Positions 1 through 6,445 of a stretch of DNA of 8,439 nucleotides are shown one piece after another. The stretch's first letter is position 1; every line of letters begins with the position of its first letter. The notes beneath the pieces were generated by a model. The model was given only the letters and a program-made list of their open reading frames with translations. It was not told the DNA's origin and did no database searches. This stretch comes from RGIG4608 sp051867875 (GTDB lineage Bacteria > Bacillota > Clostridia > Oscillospirales > CAG-272): contig JBJDZG010000023.1 in the NCBI GenBank assembly GCA_051867875.1, forward strand, positions 1-8,439, written 5' to 3'. The translations under genes and the position numbers were made by a program.

Positions 1-12
1 ACCACATTCCAC

Positions 13-33
13 CACCCCCCTCCCGGGGGGGTG
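13..33. other. GC-rich hairpin at left edge
   Basis: An 8-bp inverted repeat (CACCCCCC at 13-20 against GGGGGGTG at 26-33) has a 5-nt loop. It could be the stem of a terminator for a gene left of the window. It has no T-run on either side, so its role is uncertain. Confidence 0.3.
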
Positions 34-91
34 CAGTTAAAACTTTAATCTGCCAAAAAACGAAAAATAAAAAATATTTGGATAAAAGGAC

Positions 92-120
92 TTGACAAAT
101 AGGATAAAATATTATATAAT
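92..120 (+). promoter_or_regulatory. Sigma-A promoter of the tRNA-Ser gene
   Basis: The -35 box TTGACA (92-97) and -10 box TATAAT (115-120) both match the housekeeping consensus exactly and are separated by the optimal 17 bp. Transcription should begin near 126-128, about 40 nt before the mature tRNA. The upstream DNA is A/T-rich and UP-element-like, as expected for a strong stable-RNA promoter. The 5' leader contains a short hairpin (CAAAC-GGCA-GTTTG). Confidence 0.9.
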
Positions 121-165
121 AGTCGAGCATGAACATCTGCAAACGGCAGTTTGTGCAAGTGCTTT

Positions 166-258
166 GGAGAAGTACTCAAGAGGCCGAAGAGGCGCCCCTG
201 CTAAGGGTGTAGACCGGATATAACCGGTGCGAGAGTTCAAATCTCTCCTTCTCCGCCA
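166..258 (+). tRNA. tRNA-Ser (anticodon GCU)
   Basis: A 93-nt class II tRNA. The acceptor stem is GGAGAAG (166-172) paired with CTTCTCC (248-254), followed by discriminator G255 and an encoded CCA (256-258). The anticodon stem is CGCCC (193-197) with GGGTG (205-209), including one G-T pair. It encloses the 7-nt loop CTGCTAA with anticodon GCT at 200-202, which reads AGC/AGU serine codons. A long variable arm (ACCGG/CCGGT) and a T-arm with stem GAGAG/CTCTC and loop TTCAAAT complete the serine architecture. It is transcribed from the consensus promoter at 92-120 and ends in the terminator that begins at its CCA. Confidence 0.97.
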
Positions 259-296
259 AAAAACAAAGGACACCCCCTGGGTGTCCTTTGTTTTTT
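258..296 (+). terminator. Intrinsic terminator of tRNA-Ser
   Basis: A 12-bp perfect stem (CAAAGGACACCC at 264-275 with GGGTGTCCTTTG at 279-290) has a CCT loop, a preceding A-run and a following T6 run (291-296). It begins directly at the tRNA 3' end. From about 266 it is also the first element of the 231-bp tandem repeat. Confidence 0.93.
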
Positions 297-496
297 GACC
301 GAGGGCTTTGAACCCTGTACGCGCATCGGTTCGGTGCGAGAGGGAGCGAGGCGAAGCGCGTCCGGGGGACGAAAAAGCGAGCCGAGCGAGTGAGAAAACA
401 AGGAGTATCGCGGCAAAGGAGCGATACGACTATGTTTTCGAGGTGCGACGCCACGCGAAGCGTGGCTAGAAATAATCAGTGTTTGATATCAATGGT
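266..496. repeat. 231-bp tandem repeat, copy 1
   Basis: The unit runs from the tRNA terminator to ATGGTA. By eye it is identical to copy 2 at a constant offset of 231 bp. Besides the terminator it contains four inverted repeats. They are CGCATCG/CGGTGCG (322-338), CGTCC/GGACG (359-371), GCCACGC/GCGTGGC (450-466), and a nested pair with GAAAAC (394-399)/GTTTTC (434-439) outside GTATCGC (405-411)/GCGATAC (421-427). The dense pairing suggests a structured RNA or DNA element. The minus-strand reading frame across it continues into the antisense of the tRNA and is not credible as protein. Confidence 0.9.
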
Positions 497-527
497 AAGG
501 ACACCCCCTGGGTGTCCTTTGTTTTTT
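497..527 (+). terminator. Second copy of the tRNA terminator
   Basis: The stem AAGGACACCC (497-506) pairs with GGGTGTCCTT (510-519), with a CCT loop and a T6 run at 522-527. It lies in series behind the first terminator and would act as a back-up for read-through. Confidence 0.75.
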
Positions 528-727
528 GACCGAGGGCTTTGAACCCTGTACGCGCATCGGTTCGGTGCGAGAGGGAGCGAGGCGAAGCGCGTCCGGGGGA
601 CGAAAAAGCGAGCCGAGCGAGTGAGAAAACAAGGAGTATCGCGGCAAAGGAGCGATACGACTATGTTTTCGAGGTGCGACGCCACGCGAAGCGTGGCTAG
701 AAATAATCAGTGTTTGATATCAATGGT
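497..727. repeat. 231-bp tandem repeat, copy 2
   Basis: This copy reproduces copy 1 base for base across the unit, with all five hairpins retained. It is not preceded by a tRNA. Its left flank is ATGGT rather than the tRNA CCA and A-run, so its terminator stem is 10 bp instead of 12. The lack of divergence points to a recent duplication or to homogenisation. Confidence 0.9.
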
Positions 728-780
728 AAGGACACCCCCTGGGTGTCCCTTGTTTTTTGACCGAGGGCTTTGAACCCTGT
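728..780. repeat. 231-bp repeat, truncated copy 3 with terminator
   Basis: The first 53 bp of the unit are present and identity stops after GAACCCTGT at about 780. One base in the right arm differs (C749, against T in the other copies). This breaks one pair of the terminator stem, but the hairpin and T6 run (753-758) remain. Immediately beyond, CATCTTT-TGCA-AAAGGTG (787-804) forms a hairpin where copies 1 and 2 have CGCATCG/CGGTGCG. This suggests degraded rather than cleanly cut sequence. Confidence 0.8.
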
Positions 781-923
781 GTGCGCCATCTTTTGCAAAA
801 GGTGAGCGAAAACTTTCATCATTTTGTTGATGCAAATACATTTATCAGCAGTCCGGAGCGCACTTTGTTGTGCCGATTTTTTTGTGTTCTTCTGCGCTCA
901 AAACGGCAAGGATAAAAAAATTC
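781..923. other. Intergenic stretch with small hairpins
   Basis: No gene is seen between the last repeat and the next promoter. Short inverted repeats are present: CATCTTT/AAAGGTG (787-804), CATCA/TGATG (817-832) and a bulged CGG..CAC/GTG..CCG stem (854-875). The last is followed by a T7 run (877-883) and could be a weak terminator in the plus direction. Confidence 0.4.
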
Positions 924-952
924 TTGCATTTTTGGGCAAACAGTGATATAAT
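924..952 (+). promoter_or_regulatory. Promoter of the acyltransferase-carrier operon
   Basis: The -35 box TTGCAT (924-929, 4 of 6 consensus) and -10 box TATAAT (947-952, perfect) are separated by 17 bp. The start of transcription is expected near 959, leaving a leader of about 47 nt before the ATG at 1006. The leader carries the ribosome binding site AGAGGG at 996-1001. Confidence 0.8.
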
Positions 953-1005
953 GCGTTTATGAACATTTATCCAAAACAGACAAAATCAGCCATTAAGAGG
1001 GAAAA

Positions 1006-2298
1006 ATGAAGCAAAAAGACTTTAAGACGGCGCTGGAAAAAAGGCGCACAAACCGCCCGAATCCGCTTGTGTATCTGGCTTTCAACATCTGGTGCAAAGC
1101 GGTTTGCGTACGCAACAACGTCAAATACGAATACGAGTACGGCAGGGAAGAAATCAAGGACAAACAAGTGATACTGCTCTCAACGCACTCGGCGAGAAAT
1201 GAATTTTTCTACACGCTGAACGGCTTTCACAAAAAGGGCATTCACATTGTCTGCGGTTTCCAGAATTTCTTGAAAAACAAATACAATTACTGCGCGCTGA
1301 ATCTTATGGGAGTTATCCCGAAATTTTTGTTTCAGCCCGACTTTGCAGGCATCAAAAAGATGCTCACCGTATTGAAGAAGGGAAGGAGTCTCGCTCTTTT
1401 TCCCGAAGGAATACAGACCCTCTCGGGAAGTATGCACCCGATAAACCCCGCGACGACTCAGTTTCTCAAAAGAGCGGGCGTTACGGTAGTGCTTGCCAAG
1501 ACCGAGGGCGCGTATCTCGCTTTCAACCGCTATTCGCGCGACGAAAAGCACGGCGAGATAAGGGTTACTTACAGCATTCTGTTCACTCCCGAGGAGCTTG
1601 CAGAGTTATCCGACAGAGAAGTGTACGACAAAATGCTCGAAAAATTCAGATATAACGACTTTGAGGCGAACAAAGTTGCCCGCATTAAGTACATAGGCAA
1701 AAAGAAAAATATCGAGGGACTTGACAATCTGCTCTACATCTGTCCGATATGCAAGAAAAAGCACTGCCTGTCCGTTAAGGACGACGCTCTTGTTTGCAGT
1801 GAGTGCGGATACAGCGTAACTCTTGACGAGTATTACGATTTGCACGAAAAGGACGGCAGGCTTCCGCTTGGCGATATTGACAAATGGTGCAAGTGGCAGC
1901 GCAGGCTCATGCATTATGACGTTAAGAAAGAGGGCTTTGAGCTTTGCGCGAAGGGTCATCTTTTCGCTATGCGAACCGACGCGTGGCGTAAGCCGCCCAA
2001 TAACCGAGAGATGATTTTCGGCGGCGACGTAAAGCTCGACGCTGACGGATTGCATATCGTAAGCCTTGAGGGCGAGGAGAGGTTTTTCAATATTGAAAAT
2101 CTCTACTCTCTTACGATGGTAACGGGCAAATACCTCGAATTTTACCACAAAAACGATTATTTCCATCTGGAGCTCGATATACCGAAAACTCATCTTATCG
2201 AGTGGATGCTTGCGAGCGAGGAGCTGCACAATCTCCGCGACGCGAGATGGAACGACGCATCAAACGATGCTTACGACTATGAAGGAGAACTGATATGA
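1006..2298 (+). CDS. PlsC-like acyltransferase with internal zinc ribbon
   Basis: This 430-aa protein resembles the lysophospholipid acyltransferase (PlsC/LPLAT) superfamily, which transfers acyl chains to glycerophospholipid-type acceptors at the inner membrane face. The probable catalytic block is THSARNE at 60-66, an HX4E form of the usual HX4D. The second hallmark, FPEG, is at 132-135. A four-cysteine zinc ribbon follows (C246-x2-C249 and C264-x2-C267), then a C-terminal domain (about 335-400) with a PH/GRAM-like strand pattern. At 430 aa it is longer than typical PlsC proteins (about 200-260 aa) because of this tail. The ATG is supported by AGAGGG four bases upstream and a good promoter. 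It overlaps the downstream carrier gene by ATGA, so the two are translationally coupled. The fold is fairly sure, but the substrate is unknown. The HX4E change could alter or lower activity. Confidence 0.8.
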   Translation: MKQKDFKTALEKRRTNRPNPLVYLAFNIWCKAVCVRNNVKYEYEYGREEIKDKQVILLSTHSARNEFFYTLNGFHKKGIHIVCGFQNFLKNKYNYCALNLMGVIPKFLFQPDFAGIKKMLTVLKKGRSLALFPEGIQTLSGSMHPINPATTQFLKRAGVTVVLAKTEGAYLAFNRYSRDEKHGEIRVTYSILFTPEELAELSDREVYDKMLEKFRYNDFEANKVARIKYIGKKKNIEGLDNLLYICPICKKKHCLSVKDDALVCSECGYSVTLDEYYDLHEKDGRLPLGDIDKWCKWQRRLMHYDVKKEGFELCAKGHLFAMRTDAWRKPPNNREMIFGGDVKLDADGLHIVSLEGEERFFNIENLYSLTMVTGKYLEFYHKNDYFHLELDIPKTHLIEWMLASEELHNLRDARWNDASNDAYDYEGELI

Positions 2299-3755
2299 AA
2301 GACAACCAAACGAAACAAAGCGCCGACCTTGGCGCGACCAAGGTAAAAATCGGCGTTAAAAGCTTTATCTTGATGATATGCATCCTGCTCGCAGTAGTAA
2401 TCTGTGTCGGCGTGCTTACATACGTAATTCCCGCGGGTGCGTACGAGCGCGACGAGGACGGAAAAGTAATTCCCGATACGTACGAAGAAATCGAGAGCGA
2501 CTCCCGTCTGCCCGTTTGGCGCTGGTTTACCGCACCCTTTGAGTCGATTATCTGGGGCGGAAACGTCGATAAGAGCTTTCCCGCGTCAATCAACGTAAAC
2601 GAGATTTCAATTCTCGCTCTGCTCCTCATTCTCGGCGGCACTTTCAAGGTGCTTGAGAAGAGCGGTGGACTTGAATCCATTGTAAGAATAATTATTCAAA
2701 AGCTCTATAAAAGACGTTTTGCGGCTGTTTGGGCAATTACTCTCATCGTAATGCTTCTCTCCGCGGTTTTCGGACTTCAAGAGCAGCTTCTCATTCTGTA
2801 TCCGATTTTGTTTATGCTCTGTACTGCAATGAACTGGTCGAGATTTACGGCGATAAGCTTTATTCTTATCACCTCGGGCGTCGGTTTTACGACTGCCATC
2901 ACAAACCCCCTGACAATCGGTCTTGCCTCGCAGAACGCTGGCGTGCCTATCACCGACGGACTTTGGTACCGCCTTATAATCTTTGCGGTAATGTACGTCG
3001 TTACCTCGCTCTTCATGACATATATCTGCCGTGCGGACGAAAAGAAGGCGGGCGCTGCACCCGACCTTTCAAAATTCACCGTTGACGACCCCGTCCAAAA
3101 GAAAGAGGACAGGAAAAAGGCAACGATGGTAAGCCTTTTGTTCGGAATCGCACTTCTGGGTGTAATAATTGCCGTTATCATTCCCGCGCTCCGCTCTTCA
3201 AGTATGATTATTATGGGTGTTGCGTTCATTGTCGGAACGGTTATCGTCGGCAGAATTTTGCTCGGCGGATTTAAGAAAATGGGCCAGGCGTTCGCTGCGG
3301 GAATGAAGGACATCGCTCCCTCGCTCCTCATTATAATTATTGCGTTCGCAGTGCCCTATATCGCAAAGAAGGCGGATATTCTCGATACCATTTTCCACTA
3401 TTTCTACGGACTCGTTATGAACTCCTCACCCTACGTTGCGGTGCTTGTTCTTTACGTATTCATACTTATTCTTGAGTTCTTTATCCCCAGCGCGTCCGCA
3501 AAGGCGGTGCTTATTATCCCCATGCTTACGCTCGCGCCCATTGAGGGGCTTGGAATTAACGTAATTCTCCAGACGTATCTCTTTGCCGACGGATATACAA
3601 ACGTGCTTTTCCCAACCTGCGGAACGCTACTTATCGGCCTTGGACTGGCGGACGTCAGCCTCGGAACGTGGTTTAAGAAGACCATTCCGTTCCAGCTCTT
3701 GCTTCTCGGACTTTCCGTTGTGTTCCTATTTATTGCGATTGCGATTGGAGTATAA
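2295..3755 (+). CDS. yfcC: YfcC family (DcuC superfamily) membrane carrier
   Basis: A 486-aa polytopic membrane protein close to the usual length of YfcC-type carriers (about 500 aa). The family signature TYVIPAGAYER (42-52) follows TM1 (about 23-45). Hydrophobic segments continue at about 105-120, 143-160, 164-178, 187-205, 226-245, 277-297, 302-323, 342-356, 379-398, 402-416 and 466-486. A charged loop at about 246-276 is probably cytoplasmic. Conserved-looking re-entrant motifs are FFIPSASAKA (395-404) and ADGYTNVLFPTCG (431-443). The family is related to anaerobic C4-dicarboxylate carriers and proposed amino-acid antiporters, but the substrate cannot be read from sequence. The start ATG overlaps the upstream stop, with AAGGAG (2282-2287) seven bases before it. 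Co-expression with a lipid acyltransferase is clear, but a functional link is not. Confidence 0.88.
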   Translation: MKDNQTKQSADLGATKVKIGVKSFILMICILLAVVICVGVLTYVIPAGAYERDEDGKVIPDTYEEIESDSRLPVWRWFTAPFESIIWGGNVDKSFPASINVNEISILALLLILGGTFKVLEKSGGLESIVRIIIQKLYKRRFAAVWAITLIVMLLSAVFGLQEQLLILYPILFMLCTAMNWSRFTAISFILITSGVGFTTAITNPLTIGLASQNAGVPITDGLWYRLIIFAVMYVVTSLFMTYICRADEKKAGAAPDLSKFTVDDPVQKKEDRKKATMVSLLFGIALLGVIIAVIIPALRSSSMIIMGVAFIVGTVIVGRILLGGFKKMGQAFAAGMKDIAPSLLIIIIAFAVPYIAKKADILDTIFHYFYGLVMNSSPYVAVLVLYVFILILEFFIPSASAKAVLIIPMLTLAPIEGLGINVILQTYLFADGYTNVLFPTCGTLLIGLGLADVSLGTWFKKTIPFQLLLLGLSVVFLFIAIAIGV

Positions 3756-3830
3756 TAGACCGCCGATAAAGCCGTGCTGCCGCAAGTAAATATTTATAGA
3801 ATAAGTATGGCGTTATCTTTATAATACAGC

Positions 3831-3867
3831 TAATCAAAACCACCAGTTTCACTGGTGGTTTTGATTA
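3831..3867. terminator. Bidirectional terminator between convergent genes
   Basis: A perfect 16-bp inverted repeat (3831-3846 with 3852-3867) has a 5-nt loop, TTTCA. The core CCACCAG/CTGGTGG is flanked by AAAA and TTTT, so it presents a GC stem followed by U residues in both directions. It serves the yfcC-like operon on the plus strand and the LRR lipoprotein gene on the minus strand. The loop contains the TGA stop of the minus-strand gene and the right arm encodes its last residues. Confidence 0.85.
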
Positions 3868-4970
3868 TACATTATTGTGCCGTCTTTTGCAATCGTGCCG
3901 TCGGTGCAGTAGATTGTGAAATCAGGAGAATCGACATCCCAATCTGCGTGCTTGGAAATAGAATTCCACTCTGCAATCGTTCCCTCATAGTTTACTGATT
4001 TGAGATTATGGCATAAAGCGAATATAGCAGGTCCAATTTTATTTGTGTTTTTAGAAATATTAACAGTTTCAAGGTATCTGTTGCTCACAAACGCCGCATT
4101 AAATATTTCGACAACTGTATTTTGTACAGTAAATACAACATTATCTTTGCCGGAAGGATAAGATAACAATATATTCATCATTTTAGTATATAGCACTCCA
4201 TCAACTGAAATGTAACCGAGATTCGCCTCATCAACAACAATTGCTGTAAGCTTGGGACATTCCATTGCAAAAGGCACCGATACCAAACGAAACGAAGCGG
4301 GAAAATGAATTTTGCTTAAATTACTGCACAATGAAAATGCGTTGTAATCTATCTCCAAAAAACCGTACGGCAAAATAATTTCAGTCAATGAATGACAACC
4401 AGTAAATGCTCCATCGCCGATATTTTGCAGGGTTGAAGGAAATACTATTTGTTCAAGGGACTGACACAGATAAAAAGCATCTTTTCCTATGGTAATAAGA
4501 CCGTTATTAAGAGTAATAGCTCTTAGTGAAGTGCATCCAAAGAACAATTTTTCAGGCAATTCTTTAACCGTATTGGGAATTTCTATTCTTTCGATATTCG
4601 AACAACAATAAAACGCGCTATTTCCAATTTGTTTGAGTCCTGCAGGTAAATTTATTTCAGCAAGTGAGTAACATTGAGCAAATGCCCTGTCGCCTATTTT
4701 GGTTATGGTTTTGGGCAAATCAATGCGTTCAATATCCGTTCCGCTAAAAGCATCGTCTCCTATTGCAGTTACAGTATATCGCCCGATTTTTTCGGGTATC
4801 ACGACGTCAGCGCTGTCGTATTCTCCCATTCCTGTAATAGTGCAAGTTTTCTTGTCGCTGTTTATTTCAAATTCTAATTTTGTAGGATTTGAATTAACAC
4901 ACGCAGCTAATAAAAAGGCTATGCAAACAATTGAAACTATAACGTGAAATTTCGAAATGGTTTGATTCAT
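3849..4970 (-). CDS. BspA-type leucine-rich-repeat lipoprotein (possible Rhs immunity)
   Basis: This 373-aa protein begins with a lipoprotein signal peptide ending in lipobox LAAC (cysteine 24), so it should be membrane-anchored on the outer face. The body is a run of about 22-24-residue BspA/LRR_5 units of the form AFxxCxSLxxIxLPxxLxxIG, from about residue 65 to 320. It has the VDGVLYT insert and the C-terminal EGTIAEWNSI and YCTDGTI motifs common in this family. The chosen ATG (4968-4970) follows GGAGGAG (4974-4980). An in-frame TTG 12 bases upstream would make the Shine-Dalgarno coding and is rejected. The gene lies 62 bp behind an Rhs toxin tip on the same strand, the position of an immunity gene. 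Repeat-protein immunity is possible, but LRR_5 lipoproteins also occur alone in gut Firmicutes. The last codons lie in the terminator hairpin. Confidence 0.88.
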   Translation of the reverse strand: MNQTISKFHVIVSIVCIAFLLAACVNSNPTKLEFEINSDKKTCTITGMGEYDSADVVIPEKIGRYTVTAIGDDAFSGTDIERIDLPKTITKIGDRAFAQCYSLAEINLPAGLKQIGNSAFYCCSNIERIEIPNTVKELPEKLFFGCTSLRAITLNNGLITIGKDAFYLCQSLEQIVFPSTLQNIGDGAFTGCHSLTEIILPYGFLEIDYNAFSLCSNLSKIHFPASFRLVSVPFAMECPKLTAIVVDEANLGYISVDGVLYTKMMNILLSYPSGKDNVVFTVQNTVVEIFNAAFVSNRYLETVNISKNTNKIGPAIFALCHNLKSVNYEGTIAEWNSISKHADWDVDSPDFTIYCTDGTIAKDGTIMYNQNHQ

Positions 4971-4973
4971 ATT

Positions 4974-4980
4974 CTCCTCC
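4974..4980 (-). promoter_or_regulatory. Ribosome binding site fixing the LRR gene start
   Basis: GGAGGAG on the minus strand stands three bases before the ATG at 4970. If its GGAGG core pairs with 16S rRNA, the spacing is five bases. It shows that the ATG, not the upstream in-frame TTG, is the start. Confidence 0.85.
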
Positions 4981-5032
4981 AAATTGTAAATAATTAAAAG
5001 AACATGCAGATATATTTTAGGTATAGAATAAA

Positions 5033-5635
5033 TTAATCTATTTCAGGAATACCATACTCGTCAAAAAATTCTTCCATAATATCTCCCCAATTGCCAAGTC
5101 CGCTCCCGTAACCAATCCATATTCCGGAGTTAAAGGCGTCGTATTTACCATCATATTTAGATGTATATGTGTTTGGGTTGTTTAACCTTCCATCAAAACG
5201 ATAATTAAAGCTGGCAACATAGTGATAAACATGTGACGTAGCGTATATAAGAACATCGGACGGAGCACCTGAATACATTATTGGGAAATGAGAGGTTTTT
5301 TCATAAGGAGAATTTGTTGGGATTTTTGGAGGATCTTGCGATTCTTTGTCAAAACTCTGTTCTTTATCCAAATTTTCTGATGTGTCTTCCGTTAATTTCA
5401 AATACACATAAGTTGCGCCAAACAGAATAAGCATGATTAGTCCTAAAATGATTAGGTCTACAGTAGTTGATAATAGTTCATGCCCACTCGGATCAAAGTA
5501 CATGACAGGATTGTTCCTGCAATAAGCATACAAATTCAATCCGTTGATGGCTTTGGGATCAAGATACTCAATTGAGTCCGCATTGATAAATCTACCCGTC
5601 TTGGGGTCGTAGTATCTCGTCGTGAGATAGTACAT
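5033..5635 (-). CDS. Orphan Rhs tip 1: core fragment plus unknown toxin domain
   Basis: The 200-aa reading frame from the first available ATG starts inside Rhs core. It shows RYYDPKTGRF, NGLNLYAYC and ends the core with YFDPSGH. The same frame stays open and core-like back to 5830, where a TGA (5831-5833) blocks it. No ATG/GTG/TTG is available there and the 5635 ATG has no Shine-Dalgarno, so this looks like a silent tip and not a full rhs gene. After DPSGH comes a hydrophobic helix (about 58-82), a charged linker and a unique C-terminal domain of about 110 residues rich in Tyr, Gly and Asp, ending GIPEID. I do not recognise this domain. By position it would be a polymorphic toxin domain. It is followed by the LRR lipoprotein gene. 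Confidence 0.72.
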   Translation of the reverse strand: MYYLTTRYYDPKTGRFINADSIEYLDPKAINGLNLYAYCRNNPVMYFDPSGHELLSTTVDLIILGLIMLILFGATYVYLKLTEDTSENLDKEQSFDKESQDPPKIPTNSPYEKTSHFPIMYSGAPSDVLIYATSHVYHYVASFNYRFDGRLNNPNTYTSKYDGKYDAFNSGIWIGYGSGLGNWGDIMEEFFDEYGIPEID

Positions 5636-5823
5636 ATTGAGGTCGGAGTCGAAGTAATAACCTCTATAACTGAACGGATTACGTGAGCCGTAGCCGTTTG
5701 TGTTCAGAGTAATTGTGCAATTACCCCAAGCATCGTAAACGTACTCCGCTACCTTGGTCGTACCCCTGTAAATAGCCGTGATATCGCCGAAGAAATTCTT
5801 GCGGTACGTAAAATACTCGCCGT
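5508..5823 (-). repeat. Rhs core repeat, fragment 1
   Basis: This 316-bp segment aligns without gaps to 7023-7338 at a constant offset of 1,515 bp. Exact-identity blocks are 41 bp (5508-5548), 45 bp (5577-5621), 20 bp (5748-5767) and 46 bp (5769-5814), separated by diverged stretches. It encodes the last part of the Rhs core up to just before the DPxG motif. The patchwork pattern fits gene conversion or repeated recombination between cores. Confidence 0.85.
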
Positions 5824-5831
5824 CTTGCTTT

Positions 5832-5861
5832 CAGGCTGACCTGCAATCGCAGGCCAGCCTG
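5832..5861. repeat. Cassette-junction inverted repeat 1
   Basis: A 13-bp stem (5832-5844 with 5849-5861, one position G-U on the minus-strand RNA) has a 4-nt loop. It lies between the stop of the lipoprotein gene (TAA at 5867-5869) and the first codons of Rhs core fragment 1. On the plus strand it is followed by TTTGTTTAT. On the minus strand it runs straight into core sequence without a T-run. It may be a remnant of a bidirectional terminator or a recombination boundary. Confidence 0.7.
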
Positions 5862-5866
5862 TTTGT

Positions 5867-6346
5867 TTATACATAATGTAAATTTGAGGGTCGAACTTCT
5901 GTAATAATAAAAATACCAAACCCGTTGTCGGTTCTTTCAGCAATAAAGTATAATTGCAACTCTTCATTTCCAATCAGCAAGTTAAAACCGACCGAATATT
6001 CACTATCAAAACTGCCAATTGCTATTTTTGTCCCTATAAGATCCTCTATAACCACACCATCCGAAAAATCTAAACGATACCTTTCTTCAAAGTAAGCAAT
6101 TTGTTTTTCCAAGTCATATTCGCTCGCTATTAAATCAGGATGCAAGTATTGTCTTGCACTTTCAAAGTCATCATTAGCCACAGCATAGATAAACTGCTCT
6201 GCATACTCTTGCGCAAGATCCATATCTTCATAATACGGTTGCATAAATTCTTGATATTCATCGTAAATTTTTTGAAACAAAGTGCACCCCGTAAGAGAAA
6301 ATGTGATTAACATAATTACAAGTACAATTAGTATAAATTTTTTCAT
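5867..6346 (-). CDS. NTF2-like lipoprotein, candidate Rhs immunity protein
   Basis: A 159-aa protein with a lysine-led signal peptide and lipobox LTGC (about residues 18-21), so it is predicted to be lipid-anchored outside the cytoplasmic membrane. The mature part starts with a helical stretch, YAEQFIYAVANDDFESARQYLHPD (continuing past 20 residues in this style), then strands with IAYFEERY, VGFNLLIG, LQLYFIAER and FGIFIITEVR. This is the layout of small NTF2/SnoaL-like or DUF4878-type domains. NTF2-like folds are known among polymorphic-toxin immunity proteins. It lies 99 bp behind Rhs tip 2 on the same strand. The ATG has only a weak AGGT-type site upstream. Its TAA stop is part of the shared TAAACAAA junction motif. 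Lipoprotein assignment is strong, the NTF2 fold is moderate, and immunity is inferred from position. Confidence 0.75.
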   Translation of the reverse strand: MKKFILIVLVIMLITFSLTGCTLFQKIYDEYQEFMQPYYEDMDLAQEYAEQFIYAVANDDFESARQYLHPDLIASEYDLEKQIAYFEERYRLDFSDGVVIEDLIGTKIAIGSFDSEYSVGFNLLIGNEELQLYFIAERTDNGFGIFIITEVRPSNLHYV

Positions 6347-6445
6347 TTTTAATACCTATTTCTCCATAAAATTCAATTAACATTCTTACAATAATTTTGA
6401 AATGAAGTCGTATATTTTATAAGCAATCTTTGAGATTGATTACGC

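Noticed and set aside
176..685. Two minus-strand reading frames with identical starts over the tRNA and the 231-bp repeats
   Set aside because: They are identical only because the DNA is repeated. One runs through the antisense of the tRNA and both cover terminator hairpins. They lack a ribosome binding site and recognisable domains.
264..780. CRISPR array
   Set aside because: The repeats are 231 bp and directly adjoining, with no unique spacers and no cas genes in the window.
1180..2680. Long minus-strand frames opposite the acyltransferase and the start of the carrier gene
   Set aside because: They are mirror frames of well-supported genes, with no ribosome binding sites and no family motifs.
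4968..4982. TTG start for the LRR lipoprotein at 4982
   Set aside because: It would place the GGAGGAG ribosome binding site inside the coding region. The ATG at 4970 has that site at proper spacing.
5749..5973. Minus-strand frame bridging the lipoprotein end, the hairpin and Rhs core
   Set aside because: It is out of frame with both the lipoprotein and the core, and simply crosses the junction.
6424..6438. Hairpin CAATCT/AGATTG just downstream of tip 2 as a terminator
   Set aside because: The stem is only 6 bp, AT-rich, and has no T-run behind it on the minus strand. It would also cut off the candidate immunity gene.
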